Of a stretch of 35,528 nt of DNA, positions 1-7,956 are shown piece after piece. The notes under the pieces were generated by a model, which did no database searches, was not told where the DNA came from, and saw only the letters and a program-made list of their open reading frames with translations. This DNA comes from CAADGL01 sp964643885. GTDB lineage: Bacteria; Planctomycetota; Phycisphaerae; UBA1845; Fen-1342. The position numbers and the translations under genes were made by a program. Location of the stretch: the NCBI GenBank assembly GCA_964643885.1, contig CAZXUI010000043.1, positions 1 to 35,528 on the forward strand, given 5' to 3'. Numbering within the stretch: the first letter of the stretch is position 1; the number at the start of each line of letters is the position of its first letter.

Positions 1-120
1 AGCGGACCCGCCGCTTGGCGCGGCGGGTTCTGATTCGGCCAGCGGACCCGCCGCTCGGCGCGGCGGGTTCTGATTCGGCCAGCGGACCCGCCGCTTGGCG
101 CGGCGGGTTCTGATTCGGCG
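1..120. repeat. Three tandem copies of a 40-bp hairpin repeat
   Basis: Three head-to-tail 40-bp units (1-40, 41-80, 81-120) are identical except for T to C at position 56 and the last base of copy 3. Each unit holds a self-complementary core, ACCCGCCGC and GCGGCGGGT, separated by a 5-base loop. There are no spacers, so this is not a CRISPR array. The array starts at the window edge and may continue to the left. It could be a minisatellite or stacked terminator hairpins for a gene to the left; the sequence does not decide. Confidence 0.9.
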
Positions 121-327
121 GCCGGACGTGCAGTAGCGCGGGCGACTCGCCCGCAATGGGCGGGGCCGGCAAACTGTCAGCGACTGTCGGGTGATGCGGG
201 TGTCTCGCCCGTACCCACTGCTTCGAACCAGGCGCATCGGGGCGCCAGGCCGGCATAGAATCCGATGTGCCGCACATGCTGCGGCCACCCACCTGCGGGG
301 TGCCCCCGCCGAATGCCAGGAGAGAGC
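121..327. other. Non-coding stretch before the aminotransferase
   Basis: Together with the tandem repeat this makes about 327 bases without a gene. It contains one short perfect hairpin, GCGGGCGA-C-TCGCCCGC at 138-154, and the Shine-Dalgarno sequence of the next gene at 318-324. I see no convincing tRNA, small gene or sigma-70 promoter in it. Confidence 0.5.
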
Positions 328-1515
328 ATGCCTCGAGGTCCCATCGCCACCAAGGTCGCCAACGACGCCGAGTCGGCCTCCTGGATCCGTCAGATGTTCG
401 AGCGCGGCCGGCGGCTGAAGTCGGAGCTCGGCGACGACGCCGTGCAGGACCTGTCGCTGGGAAATCCCAACTGCCGGCCACCGCAGGCGTTCTTCGACGC
501 ACTCAAGGCCGTGGCCGCGGAGGCCGCTCCCGCCCAGCATCGCTACATGCCCAACGCGGGCTTCGACGAGGCCCGGCAGGCGGTGGCCCGCTTCGTCAGC
601 CGCGAGTATCGCATGCAGATCGACCCTCCCTTCGTGCTGCTGACCTGCGGCGCGGCCGGCGGTCTGAATGTCGTCTTTCGGGCGCTGCTGGACCCCGGTG
701 ACGAGGTCATCCTGCTGGCGCCGTATTTCCCGGAGTATCGCTTCTACATCGAGCAGGCCGGCGGCTCGGCGCGGGTCGTGCAGACGAACGCGGTCTTCGA
801 ACCGGACATCGCGGCGATCCGCAGCGCGATCACGGAGCGGACGCGGGCGATCCTGGTGAACACGCCGAACAATCCGTCTGGCGCCGTCTTCAGCCCGCAG
901 GCGTGCGAGGCGCTGGCGGCCCTGCTGCGCGAGCACGACCGCGCCGACCGTCCACTCTACCTGGTCACCGACGATCCCTACCGCAGAATCCTGTACGACC
1001 TGGACTGGTGCCCCACGCCGGTGAGCAGCTACGCCCGCTCGATCATCGTCTCGAGCTATTCCAAGGACCTGAGCATCGCGGGCGAACGAGCCGGATACGT
1101 CGCCCTGCCGCCGACGCTGCCGGCGCGCGACAAGATCATGGCCGCGCTCACCATGCTCAACCGCACGCTCGGGTTCGTGAACATGCCGGCGTTCATGCAG
1201 CGCGTCATCGCCCGCTGCGCGGATGCGTGCTGCGACGTGGGCTTCTACCGCCAGAACCGCGATCTGCTCTGCGGCGCCCTGCGCGACATCGGCTATGAAC
1301 TGGTCGAGCCGCGCGGCGCTCTGTATGCCTTCCCACGCACGCCGATCGAGGACGACGCGGCCTTCTGCAACACGCTGGCGGAGCACCGCGTGCTGGCCGT
1401 GCCGGGGCTCGGATTCGGCCGGCCGGGGCACATGCGGCTGAGCTTCTGCGTCGACCGGGCGACGATCGAACGGGCGATCCCGGGCCTCCGGGCGGCGTTC
1501 GAGGCCGTCCGCTAA
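328..1515 (+). CDS. Class I/II PLP-dependent aminotransferase
   Basis: A 395-aa fold-type I aminotransferase that should move an amino group between an amino acid and a 2-oxo acid using pyridoxal phosphate in the cytoplasm. The sequence shows the family signature NTPNNPSG and the PLP-lysine motif SYSKDLSIAGERAGY, in which Lys246 is the expected Schiff-base residue; an Arg near the C-terminus in the MRLSFC stretch fits the carboxylate-binding Arg. The ATG at 328 was chosen over an upstream in-frame ATG at 265 because AGGAGAG lies just before it and the extra 21 residues look non-native. The substrate cannot be read from the sequence; the SKDLSIAGER form is typical of aspartate-aminotransferase-like enzymes. 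Its stop codon overlaps that of the convergent gene (CTAA at 1512-1515). Confidence 0.9.
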   Translation: MPRGPIATKVANDAESASWIRQMFERGRRLKSELGDDAVQDLSLGNPNCRPPQAFFDALKAVAAEAAPAQHRYMPNAGFDEARQAVARFVSREYRMQIDPPFVLLTCGAAGGLNVVFRALLDPGDEVILLAPYFPEYRFYIEQAGGSARVVQTNAVFEPDIAAIRSAITERTRAILVNTPNNPSGAVFSPQACEALAALLREHDRADRPLYLVTDDPYRRILYDLDWCPTPVSSYARSIIVSSYSKDLSIAGERAGYVALPPTLPARDKIMAALTMLNRTLGFVNMPAFMQRVIARCADACCDVGFYRQNRDLLCGALRDIGYELVEPRGALYAFPRTPIEDDAAFCNTLAEHRVLAVPGLGFGRPGHMRLSFCVDRATIERAIPGLRAAFEAVR

Positions 1516-2309
1516 CCCGACTCGCGCGGCGGCTCGGCCGGCAGGTCGAGCAGATTCCCGCCCACAATCACCGCCTTCGAGCCGCGCACGCGGACGATCA
1601 CGCACGCCTCGCGATCCATCCAGACACGTGTTCGCTCATGCACCGGATGAATTACGAGGGCGAAGTCACTCGGCAACATCCAGGTCGCCGCGGCCGAGAA
1701 AGTCGCCCGCAGCTCGTCCGGGCCGACCAGCTCGAGCGTGTCCACGGGAGTCTGGCCGACCGGCGCCGCCGGCCGCCGCTCGATCAGCTCGCGAACACGC
1801 ACGCGGCTCAGCGGCCGTGGCGGATCCTGCGGCAGATCGCCCGTCTTCGGCAGCGGCTGATACCCGACCACGTCGATCAGCTCGGCCGCCCGCGCTCCGT
1901 CGCGCTCGCCGAGAGCCAGGAGGAATGAGATTCCGGTGATGCGGGCCTGGTCGCGGCGCGTCAGTTCGCTCCGCGGCCTGCGGCGCAGCTCGGCCAGTTC
2001 GTCGTGGATCGTCTTAGGCTGATCGGCGCCGGCCCGGGCGGGGGCGCTCTGCGCGCGTGGAGGAGGGGATTGGGCAGCCGGATTCTGCCGCGGGCCGCCC
2101 GCGCCGGATAGTTGACCGAGCGCGGTTACGACGGCGACCGACAGCAGCAGCGCAAGCGCGGCGGTTCGGCGCGGCCAGGCCGGCCGCTGCTTAACCTTCG
2201 ATTCGGCTGATCTCGACGCGCAGCATGCGCTGGCGGTGGCCCCACTTCTTGCGGTAGCCCTTGCGGCGATTGAACTTGATGCCGGTGACCTTCGCAGTCT
2301 TGAGCTCAT
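1512..2309 (-). CDS. Secreted or membrane-anchored protein of unknown function, start uncertain
   Basis: I do not recognise the family. The likely mature N-terminus is a basic stretch followed by a hydrophobic segment (KQRPAWPRRTAALALLLSV), which reads as a signal peptide or single TM anchor. A Pro/Ala-rich linker and a roughly 150-residue C-terminal part with ordered-looking strands (FALVIHPVHERTRVW, VIVRVRGSKAVIVGG) follow. The start is a problem: no ATG, GTG or TTG exists between the end of rplU and the signal sequence. The nearest in-frame starts (ATG at 2309, GTG at 2372) lie inside rplU in another frame and lack a ribosome-binding site. GAAGG just before the rplU stop suggests translational coupling and perhaps a rare start codon. 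It sits where rpmA (L27) often follows rplU. Confidence 0.6.
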   Translation of the reverse strand: MSSRLRRSPASSSIAARATARSGATASACCASRSAESKVKQRPAWPRRTAALALLLSVAVVTALGQLSGAGGPRQNPAAQSPPPRAQSAPARAGADQPKTIHDELAELRRRPRSELTRRDQARITGISFLLALGERDGARAAELIDVVGYQPLPKTGDLPQDPPRPLSRVRVRELIERRPAAPVGQTPVDTLELVGPDELRATFSAAATWMLPSDFALVIHPVHERTRVWMDREACVIVRVRGSKAVIVGGNLLDLPAEPPRESG

Positions 2310-2505
2310 CGACGACCCGCGCGCTGACGCTGGCGCCCGCGACCAGAGGCGTGCCGACCCGCGCCTTTTCACCCTCGCCCACGAGGAGCACGCGGTCGAA
2401 ACGGATTTCCGACTGCCCCTCGGGCACGTCCCGCCGCTCCACGAGCAGCATGTCGCCCTCGCTCACCTTATACTGCTTGCCGCCGTCTTCGAATACCGCG
2501 TACAC
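2191..2505 (-). CDS. rplU: Large-subunit ribosomal protein L21
   Basis: A 104-aa protein matching the usual length of bacterial L21, a 50S subunit protein that binds 23S rRNA. It opens with YAVFEDGGKQYKVSEGD and ends with the basic signature GIKFNRRKGYRKKWGHRQ, both diagnostic of the family. The start is a GTG at 2505 preceded by GAGGGA at a good distance; the longer open frame upstream has no L21 similarity. L21 genes are commonly followed by rpmA (L27) and obg; here a secreted protein of unknown function follows, so the cluster is split. Transcription probably starts near 2546 from a promoter that overlaps the aceE promoter. Confidence 0.96.
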   Translation of the reverse strand: MYAVFEDGGKQYKVSEGDMLLVERRDVPEGQSEIRFDRVLLVGEGEKARVGTPLVAGASVSARVVDELKTAKVTGIKFNRRKGYRKKWGHRQRMLRVEISRIEG

Positions 2506-2531
2506 GTCGTCTCCCTCGAAGCCCACCGCTT

Positions 2532-2560
2532 CTGGCAAAAAGGTAGCCCAGCAGTATAAT
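2532..2560 (+). promoter_or_regulatory. Predicted sigma-70 promoter of aceE
   Basis: CTGGCA (2532-2537) and a consensus TATAAT (2555-2560) are 17 bases apart. Transcription would begin near 2567 and leave a leader of about 180 bases before aceE. The leader carries the perfect inverted repeat CCGGCCGG-CA-CCGGCCGG at 2607-2624, which could form a hairpin. Whether the leader regulates aceE is unknown. Confidence 0.45.
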
Positions 2561-2581
2561 GACCCGTCGGTCTGGAGACAA
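2553..2581 (-). promoter_or_regulatory. Predicted sigma-70 promoter of rplU
   Basis: Read on the minus strand, TTGTCT (2581-2576) and TATACT (2558-2553) are separated by 17 bases, giving a start about 40 bases before the rplU GTG. The -10 box overlaps the -10 box of the opposite aceE promoter. Prediction by eye only. Confidence 0.45.
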
Positions 2582-2747
2582 TGGGCCGCAAGAGCCGTGC
2601 AGGCGGCCGGCCGGCACCGGCCGGAAGCGCTTTCGGCACGGTCCAGGTACCCGTAAGTGGGCGTGGCGCGGGTGCGAGGGCGGGCGGGGCCCCTCAGGAC
2701 CCGGCCGCGAGTACCGATCATCCCCCGAACGAGACAGGCAGGGCCTC

Positions 2748-5435
2748 ATGTTGCGACACAATGACATGCACGACGCCGACCCGGTCGAGACCTCCGAGTG
2801 GCTGGAGTCGCTGGCCGCGGTGGTCCAGGCGGGCGGCACGCGGCGGGCGGAGTTTCTGCTGGCCCGGCTGGGGGATTGGGCTCAGCGTCACAGCGTGCGG
2901 CTGCCCTACTCGGCCAATACCCCCTACATCAACACCATCCACCACACGCAGCAGCCGGCGTTTCCGGGAGATCGCCGCATCGAGCGGCGGATCAAGAGCT
3001 ACGTCCGCTGGAACGCGATGGCGATGGTCGTGCGGGCCAACAAGGCCTCGGAGGGGATCGGCGGACACATTTCCACTTATGCGTCGGCCGCCACGCTCTT
3101 CGAGGTGGGCTTCAACCACTTCTTCCGGGCGCACACCGACAAGCAGTCGGGCGACCAGATCTATTTCCAGGGGCACGCTTCGCCGGGCATCTATGCCCGG
3201 GCGTACCTGGAAGGGCGGCTGGAAGAACGGCAACTGATGAACTTCCGGCGCGAGCTGGCCGAAGGCGGCGGGCTGAGCTCCTACCCGCACCCGTGGCTGA
3301 TGCCGAAGTTCTGGGAGTTCCCGACCGTCTCGATGGGCCTGGCTCCGCTGTCGTCGATCTATCAGGCCCGCTTCAATGAGTATCTCTATGACCGCGGCCT
3401 GGCGGACACGCGCGACTGCCGCGTCTGGGCCTTCCTGGGCGACGGCGAAATGGACGAGCCGGAGAGCCTGGGCGCGATCACGCTCGCGGCCCGCGAGCAC
3501 CTGGACAACCTGACCTGGGTGGTCAACTGCAACCTCCAGCGGCTGGACGGGCCGGTCCGCGGCAACGGCAGCATCATTCAGGAGCTCGAGGCGGCCTTCA
3601 CCGGCGCAGGCTGGAACGTCGTCAAGGTCATCTGGGGCTCGGACTGGGATCCGCTGTTCGATGCGGACGAGGACGGCGTGCTCGTCGATCTGATGAACCG
3701 CACCGTGGACGGCCAGTGGCAGCGCTACTCCGTCGAGACGGGCGAGTACACGCGCAAGCACTTCTTCGGCCAGCACCCCAAGCTCGAGGAGCTGGCCAGG
3801 GGCCTGACCGATCAGCAGATCGAGAAGATGCGCCTGGGCGGCCACGATCCGGAGAAGGTGTACGCGGCGTACAAGCTGGCCACGGAGACCAAGGGCCGCC
3901 CGACCGTGATCCTGGCCCGCACGATCAAGGGCTACGGTCTGGGCGAAGCGGGCGAGGGCCGCAACATCACGCACCAGCAGAAGAAGCTCAACGAAGAGGA
4001 GCTGCGGCACTTCCGCGACCGCTTCGAGATTCCGATCAGCGACCGCGAGATCGGCCGGGCGCCCTTCTGCCGCTTCGAGAAGGGCAGCGAAGAGTACGAG
4101 TATCTGCTGGAGCGGCGGCGGGCGCTGGGCGGGTTCGTCCCGACGCGCGTGGTCAAGTTCAAGCCGCTCCAGGCGCCGCCGCGCGACGTCTTCTCCGAGT
4201 TCTACGAGGGCAGCGGCTCGCAGAAGGCGTCGACCACGATGGTTTTCATGCGCATGCTCGGCCGGCTCCTGCGCGACAAGGAGCTCGGCAAGTTCATCGT
4301 CCCCATCGTGCCCGACGAGGCCCGCACCTTCGGCATGGAGGCGCTCTTCCGCTCCTACGGAATCTACGCCCACGCCGGCCAGCTCTACGAGCCGGTCGAC
4401 GCGCACCTGCTGATGCGCTACGAGGAGCGGCAGAACGGCCAGATTCTCGAAGAGGGAATCACCGAGGCCGGCTCGACCGCCTCCTTCACCGCCGCCGGCA
4501 CGGCCTATTGCACGCACGGTGTGCCGACGATCCCCTTCTACACCTTCTATTCCATGTTTGGCTTCCAGCGCGTCGGCGATTCGATCTGGGCCGCGGCCGA
4601 CATGCGCTGCAAAGGCTTCCTGGTCGGCGCGACGGCCGGGCGGACGACGCTGGCCGGCGAGGGGCTCCAGCACCAGGACGGCCACGGGCATCTGCACGCC
4701 AGCACGGTGCCGAACTGCATCTCCTACGACCCGGCCTTCGCCTTCGAGCTCGCACTGATCATCCAGGACGGCATCCGCCGCATGTATCAGGAGAACGAGC
4801 AGGTCTTCTACTACGTCACCGTCTACAACGAGACCTACGAGCAGCCGGCGATGCCGAAGGGCGTCGAGGAGGGCGTGCTCCGCGGCATGTACAAGTTCCG
4901 CAGCGCCGCCGAGCTGTACGGCCAGGACCCGGGCGACCGGCCGCGGATGCACCTCTTCGGCAGCGGGACGATCCTGCGCGAGGCGCTGCGGGCCCAGGAG
5001 ATTCTGCGGGACAACTACGACGTCGCGGCCGATGTCTGGAGCGTGACGAGCTACACCGAGCTCTACCGCGACGGGCTCTCGAGTGGCCGCTGGAACCGCC
5101 TGCACCCGGGCGAGGAGCCGCGCGTGCCATACATCCGGCGGCAGCTCGAGAAGGAGCCGTGGCCGGTGGTGGCGGCGACGGACTATGTGAAGGCGATTCC
5201 GCACCGTGTCGCGCCGTGGTGCCCCGTCGGCCTGTACAGCCTGGGAACGGACGGCTTCGGCCGCAGCGAAGCCCGCGAGGAGCTGCGGCGCTTCTTCGAG
5301 GTGAACGCCGAGCACATCGCCTTTGCCGCGCTGACGGAGCTGAGCCGCAAGGGCAAGTTCGATGCCAAGCGTCTGCCGGCAGCGCTCAAGGAGCTGGGAA
5401 TCGACAAGGACGCCCCGGACCCGGCGATCTCGTAA
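2748..5435 (+). CDS. aceE: Pyruvate dehydrogenase E1 component, homodimeric type
   Basis: An 895-aa thiamine-diphosphate enzyme that decarboxylates pyruvate and transfers the acetyl group to the lipoyl domain of E2 in the pyruvate dehydrogenase complex. Length and order match E. coli AceE (887 aa). The ThDP/Mg motif runs from GDGEMDEPES (Asp232) to VNCNLQ (Asn260, Asn262). The C-terminal half has the family stretches PDEARTFGME, FYTFYSMFGFQR and AGRTTLAGEGLQHQDGHGH. The ATG at 2748 has a weak GCAGGG upstream; an ATG at 2766 is an alternative. No aceF (E2) or lpd (E3) lies beside it, so the partners must be encoded elsewhere. It faces galK tail-to-tail across a hairpin. Confidence 0.97.
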   Translation: MLRHNDMHDADPVETSEWLESLAAVVQAGGTRRAEFLLARLGDWAQRHSVRLPYSANTPYINTIHHTQQPAFPGDRRIERRIKSYVRWNAMAMVVRANKASEGIGGHISTYASAATLFEVGFNHFFRAHTDKQSGDQIYFQGHASPGIYARAYLEGRLEERQLMNFRRELAEGGGLSSYPHPWLMPKFWEFPTVSMGLAPLSSIYQARFNEYLYDRGLADTRDCRVWAFLGDGEMDEPESLGAITLAAREHLDNLTWVVNCNLQRLDGPVRGNGSIIQELEAAFTGAGWNVVKVIWGSDWDPLFDADEDGVLVDLMNRTVDGQWQRYSVETGEYTRKHFFGQHPKLEELARGLTDQQIEKMRLGGHDPEKVYAAYKLATETKGRPTVILARTIKGYGLGEAGEGRNITHQQKKLNEEELRHFRDRFEIPISDREIGRAPFCRFEKGSEEYEYLLERRRALGGFVPTRVVKFKPLQAPPRDVFSEFYEGSGSQKASTTMVFMRMLGRLLRDKELGKFIVPIVPDEARTFGMEALFRSYGIYAHAGQLYEPVDAHLLMRYEERQNGQILEEGITEAGSTASFTAAGTAYCTHGVPTIPFYTFYSMFGFQRVGDSIWAAADMRCKGFLVGATAGRTTLAGEGLQHQDGHGHLHASTVPNCISYDPAFAFELALIIQDGIRRMYQENEQVFYYVTVYNETYEQPAMPKGVEEGVLRGMYKFRSAAELYGQDPGDRPRMHLFGSGTILREALRAQEILRDNYDVAADVWSVTSYTELYRDGLSSGRWNRLHPGEEPRVPYIRRQLEKEPWPVVAATDYVKAIPHRVAPWCPVGLYSLGTDGFGRSEAREELRRFFEVNAEHIAFAALTELSRKGKFDAKRLPAALKELGIDKDAPDPAIS

Positions 5436-5541
5436 TTCGACGCGATGGGGGTGCGATGGCGTGTCGCAACACGTGGCGCGGGTAGCGCCGCGCTCTCGCC
5501 GCGGACGCGACTCGCGGACGTGGGGACGCCCGCAATTCAGG

Positions 5542-5578
5542 GTGGCATGCTCTCGCCGCAGGCGTGAGCATGCACCAC
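5542..5578. terminator. Bidirectional hairpin between convergent aceE and galK
   Basis: The arms GTGGCATGCTC and GAGCATGC(A)CCAC pair over 11-12 bases with a small bulge, and an inner CGCC-GCA-GGCG helix stacks on top. It lies between the stops of two convergent genes, so it could end transcription from both sides. There is no U-tract; it might equally be a dispersed REP-like palindrome. Confidence 0.5.
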
Positions 5579-5593
5579 TCGCACGCGAATCCC

Positions 5594-6823
5594 TCAGACC
5601 CGAACCAGCGACGCCCCCGCCCCCGGCCGCACCGCCAGCGGCTCCGTCGGCCGGCCGTCGGGGCGCTGGTAGCGCTCCCTCAGAACCGCCGCCAGCCGCT
5701 GCCCGGCCGAATCGCGCACCAGTGCGATCACCGCCCCCCCGAAGCCCCCGCCCGTCATCCGCGCCCCGAGCACGCCCGGCTGCGAGCCGATCAGCTCCAC
5801 GAGCTGATCCACCTCCGCACACGAGACCTCGTACTGATCGCGCAGCGAACCATGCGACTCGCTCATCAGCCGCCCCATCGCGGGCAGGTCGCCGCGCCGC
5901 AGCGCCTCGGCCGCCGCCAGCGTACGCTCATTCTCCGCAACGACGTGCAACGCGCGGGCCGCCAGCAGCGGGTCCATCTGCGACGCGTGCGAGCGGACGC
6001 CGTCGCTGCTCACGTCCCGCAGCGCCGTGACGGCGGGGTTGAGCTGCTGAAAATACCGCACGGCCGCAGCGCACTCCTGCTGCCGCCTGGCGTACTCCGT
6101 CGACGCCAGCGCGTGCCGCACGCCGGAATCCACGACGATCAGCGCATGCCCCGCCAGCTCGCAGCGAATCTGCTCGATCTGGCGCGAGCGGCAGTCGAGC
6201 AGCAGCGCGCAATCCTGCCGCGCGAACAGCGACGCGTACTGGTCCATGATGCCGCAGGGCACGCCGGCGAACTCATGCTCCGCCGCACGGCACAGGTCCG
6301 CCAGCTCCGTCGACGCCAGCGGCTCGCCCGCCCGATCCGCCAGCGCCAGCGCCGTGGCCACCTCCAGCGCCGCCGAGCTGCTCAGACCGCTGCCGAGCGG
6401 AACATCACTGTGAATCAGCAGATCGAACCCGCTCAGCCGTGCCCCCCGCCGCCGCAGCAGCGCCGCCACGCCCGCCACGTAGCGGCCCCACGCGGGCAAC
6501 GCCGCAATCCGCTGCTGAAGCGGGCTCTCGCCGTCCGGCCGCGGAGTGTCGATCCCGACCACGTGAATCGGCCCATCCGCCTCGTCATCCAGCGGCCAGC
6601 TCACGCGCTCGCCCAGCACCAGCGACTCGGCCGTCGCCTGGCCGTCCTCGCGGCCCGCTGCCGCGACCCACGTGCACTGCTCGAGCGCGATCGGCAGCAC
6701 GAACCCGTCGTTGTAGTCGGTGTGCTCGCCGATCAGGTTCACGCGGCCCGGGGCGCGGGCGGCGATCTCTGCGGGTCGGCCGAAGCGGCGGGAGAACTGA
6801 TCAAGCAGTGCCGGCAGGGGCAT
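5594..6823 (-). CDS. galK: Galactokinase
   Basis: A 409-aa GHMP-family kinase that phosphorylates galactose at C1 with ATP, the entry step of the Leloir pathway. The galactokinase signature GRVNLIGEHTDYNDG (Arg27 to Tyr37) binds the sugar. PLGSGLSSSAALEVA is the GHMP ATP loop, GIMDQYAS supplies the expected catalytic Asp194, and MTGGGFGGAVIAL is the third GHMP motif. The ATG at 6823 was preferred to a GTG at 6835 because GGAGGG lies at a better distance. The gene starts 23 bases inside the end of the upstream membrane-protein gene, so the two are almost certainly co-translated. No galT or galE is next to it. Confidence 0.95.
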   Translation of the reverse strand: MPLPALLDQFSRRFGRPAEIAARAPGRVNLIGEHTDYNDGFVLPIALEQCTWVAAAGREDGQATAESLVLGERVSWPLDDEADGPIHVVGIDTPRPDGESPLQQRIAALPAWGRYVAGVAALLRRRGARLSGFDLLIHSDVPLGSGLSSSAALEVATALALADRAGEPLASTELADLCRAAEHEFAGVPCGIMDQYASLFARQDCALLLDCRSRQIEQIRCELAGHALIVVDSGVRHALASTEYARRQQECAAAVRYFQQLNPAVTALRDVSSDGVRSHASQMDPLLAARALHVVAENERTLAAAEALRRGDLPAMGRLMSESHGSLRDQYEVSCAEVDQLVELIGSQPGVLGARMTGGGFGGAVIALVRDSAGQRLAAVLRERYQRPDGRPTEPLAVRPGAGASLVRV

Positions 6824-7820
6824 GGAGCGATCCACCCTCCCGGACGCGTCGCTGAAGGGCCGGCATCATGGCCTGGATTTCCTGCGCGTAGCGACTGTTG
6901 GGAAACTCGCGAATCACCTCGGCGCCGATCTCGATCGCCTTGGCCCACTGGCGATCGGAGACGGCCAGGCTGAATTGCACGCCCGCCTGGAGCAGCTTCG
7001 CCTTGAACACGCCGCGGGCGGATTCCTTCAGCGCCGCCGCCTCATTCGGCGAGAGATAGCGATCCAGCTCGAACAGCAGTCGGTGTGCACCGTCGACGTC
7101 GTGAATGCGAATGGCCTGGTCGTATTCCTGAAGCAGGTAGCGCTTGTAGCGCTCGCGCCGCTGGGCGATCTCCTCGCCGAGCCGCGCGATTCGCGGCTGG
7201 CCGGGAAAGAGCGTCTGCAAGCGCTTCACTTCCCGCTCGGCCTGCTCCCACTTCTGCGCCCCGCATAGCGCCTCGAAGCGGTTGATCGCCGCGGCGACCT
7301 TTTCCTCGGTCGTCGCCTGCCGGGCCTGTGCCACGTCACCCCGCAGTCGCTCGGCCTCCGCCTTGAAGCCCAGCTCCTCTTCGAGCGTCTCGATCAGGTG
7401 CTCGGCCGACTCCCAGTCCTGCCGCACGATGCAACCCTGGATCGTGTCGCGCAGGAACTCGTAGTCCTTCTCGCGATAGACGATCCGCTTGGACCAGTCG
7501 GACAGGGCGCTGTTCTCCGCCACGCTGCGGGCGTAATCGCCCTGCCGCCGCAACAGATCCACCATGTCCAGCAGCGCCTCGTAGTTGCGGAAGTCCTGGT
7601 TGGCCAGCTTATGCAGCAGCAGGAATTGAGCGTAGAGCAGCGTCGACAGCAGCACCGCGGACAGGCCGCCCGCCAGCCACCAGATCGGATCGAGCGACCG
7701 CAGCGCATACAGCAGGTACCCGCCATATCCCGCAGCGGCCAGCCCCCCGAGCGCAAGCAGCGCAAAGCCAGCCGAGGCCACCCTGCGAATGCCTGCATAG
7801 CGCGTCGAGGCATAGTGCAT
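6801..7820 (-). CDS. Two-TM membrane protein with TPR-like C-terminal domain
   Basis: A 339-aa protein I cannot name. Residues about 13-35 and 45-68 are hydrophobic and make a hairpin of two membrane helices. The remaining 270 residues are charged and helical, with repeated units of TPR/coiled-coil character (for example WESAEHLIETLEEELG, WEQAEREVKRLQTLFPGQP, WAKAIEIGAEVIREFPNS). The hydrophilic part probably sits in the cytoplasm as a scaffold. The ATG at 7820 follows AGGTG. Its last codons overlap the start of galK by 23 bases, so the pair forms one transcript, but no functional link to galactose use can be inferred. Confidence 0.85.
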   Translation of the reverse strand: MHYASTRYAGIRRVASAGFALLALGGLAAAGYGGYLLYALRSLDPIWWLAGGLSAVLLSTLLYAQFLLLHKLANQDFRNYEALLDMVDLLRRQGDYARSVAENSALSDWSKRIVYREKDYEFLRDTIQGCIVRQDWESAEHLIETLEEELGFKAEAERLRGDVAQARQATTEEKVAAAINRFEALCGAQKWEQAEREVKRLQTLFPGQPRIARLGEEIAQRRERYKRYLLQEYDQAIRIHDVDGAHRLLFELDRYLSPNEAAALKESARGVFKAKLLQAGVQFSLAVSDRQWAKAIEIGAEVIREFPNSRYAQEIQAMMPALQRRVREGGSLHAPAGTA

Positions 7821-7956
7821 CGGGACACCTGCTCCGTCGTGGATGCGAAACCTGCCTGTACGAGCAGATTAGCCCCGATCAAGCCCGGCGTGAACCACCC
7901 CGGCGGCCAACCGCCATCGCCCGGAGCGGGCGAGACTGTCGACAAGCAGCCCGCTG

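Noticed and set aside
1..120. CRISPR array
   Set aside because: The 40-bp units are directly joined with no unique spacers, and no cas gene is present.
218..240. tRNA-like TTCGAACC (GGTTCGAA on the minus strand)
   Set aside because: No acceptor stem, D-arm or anticodon arm can be built around it.
3716..5485. Second plus-strand frame of about 590 codons inside aceE
   Set aside because: Out-of-frame shadow of aceE with Arg/Gly/Ala/Pro-rich sequence.
2718..5822. Open frame of more than 1,000 codons antisense to aceE
   Set aside because: The sense strand is a full-length AceE with all motifs; the antisense product is low-complexity Arg/Ala/Leu/Val.
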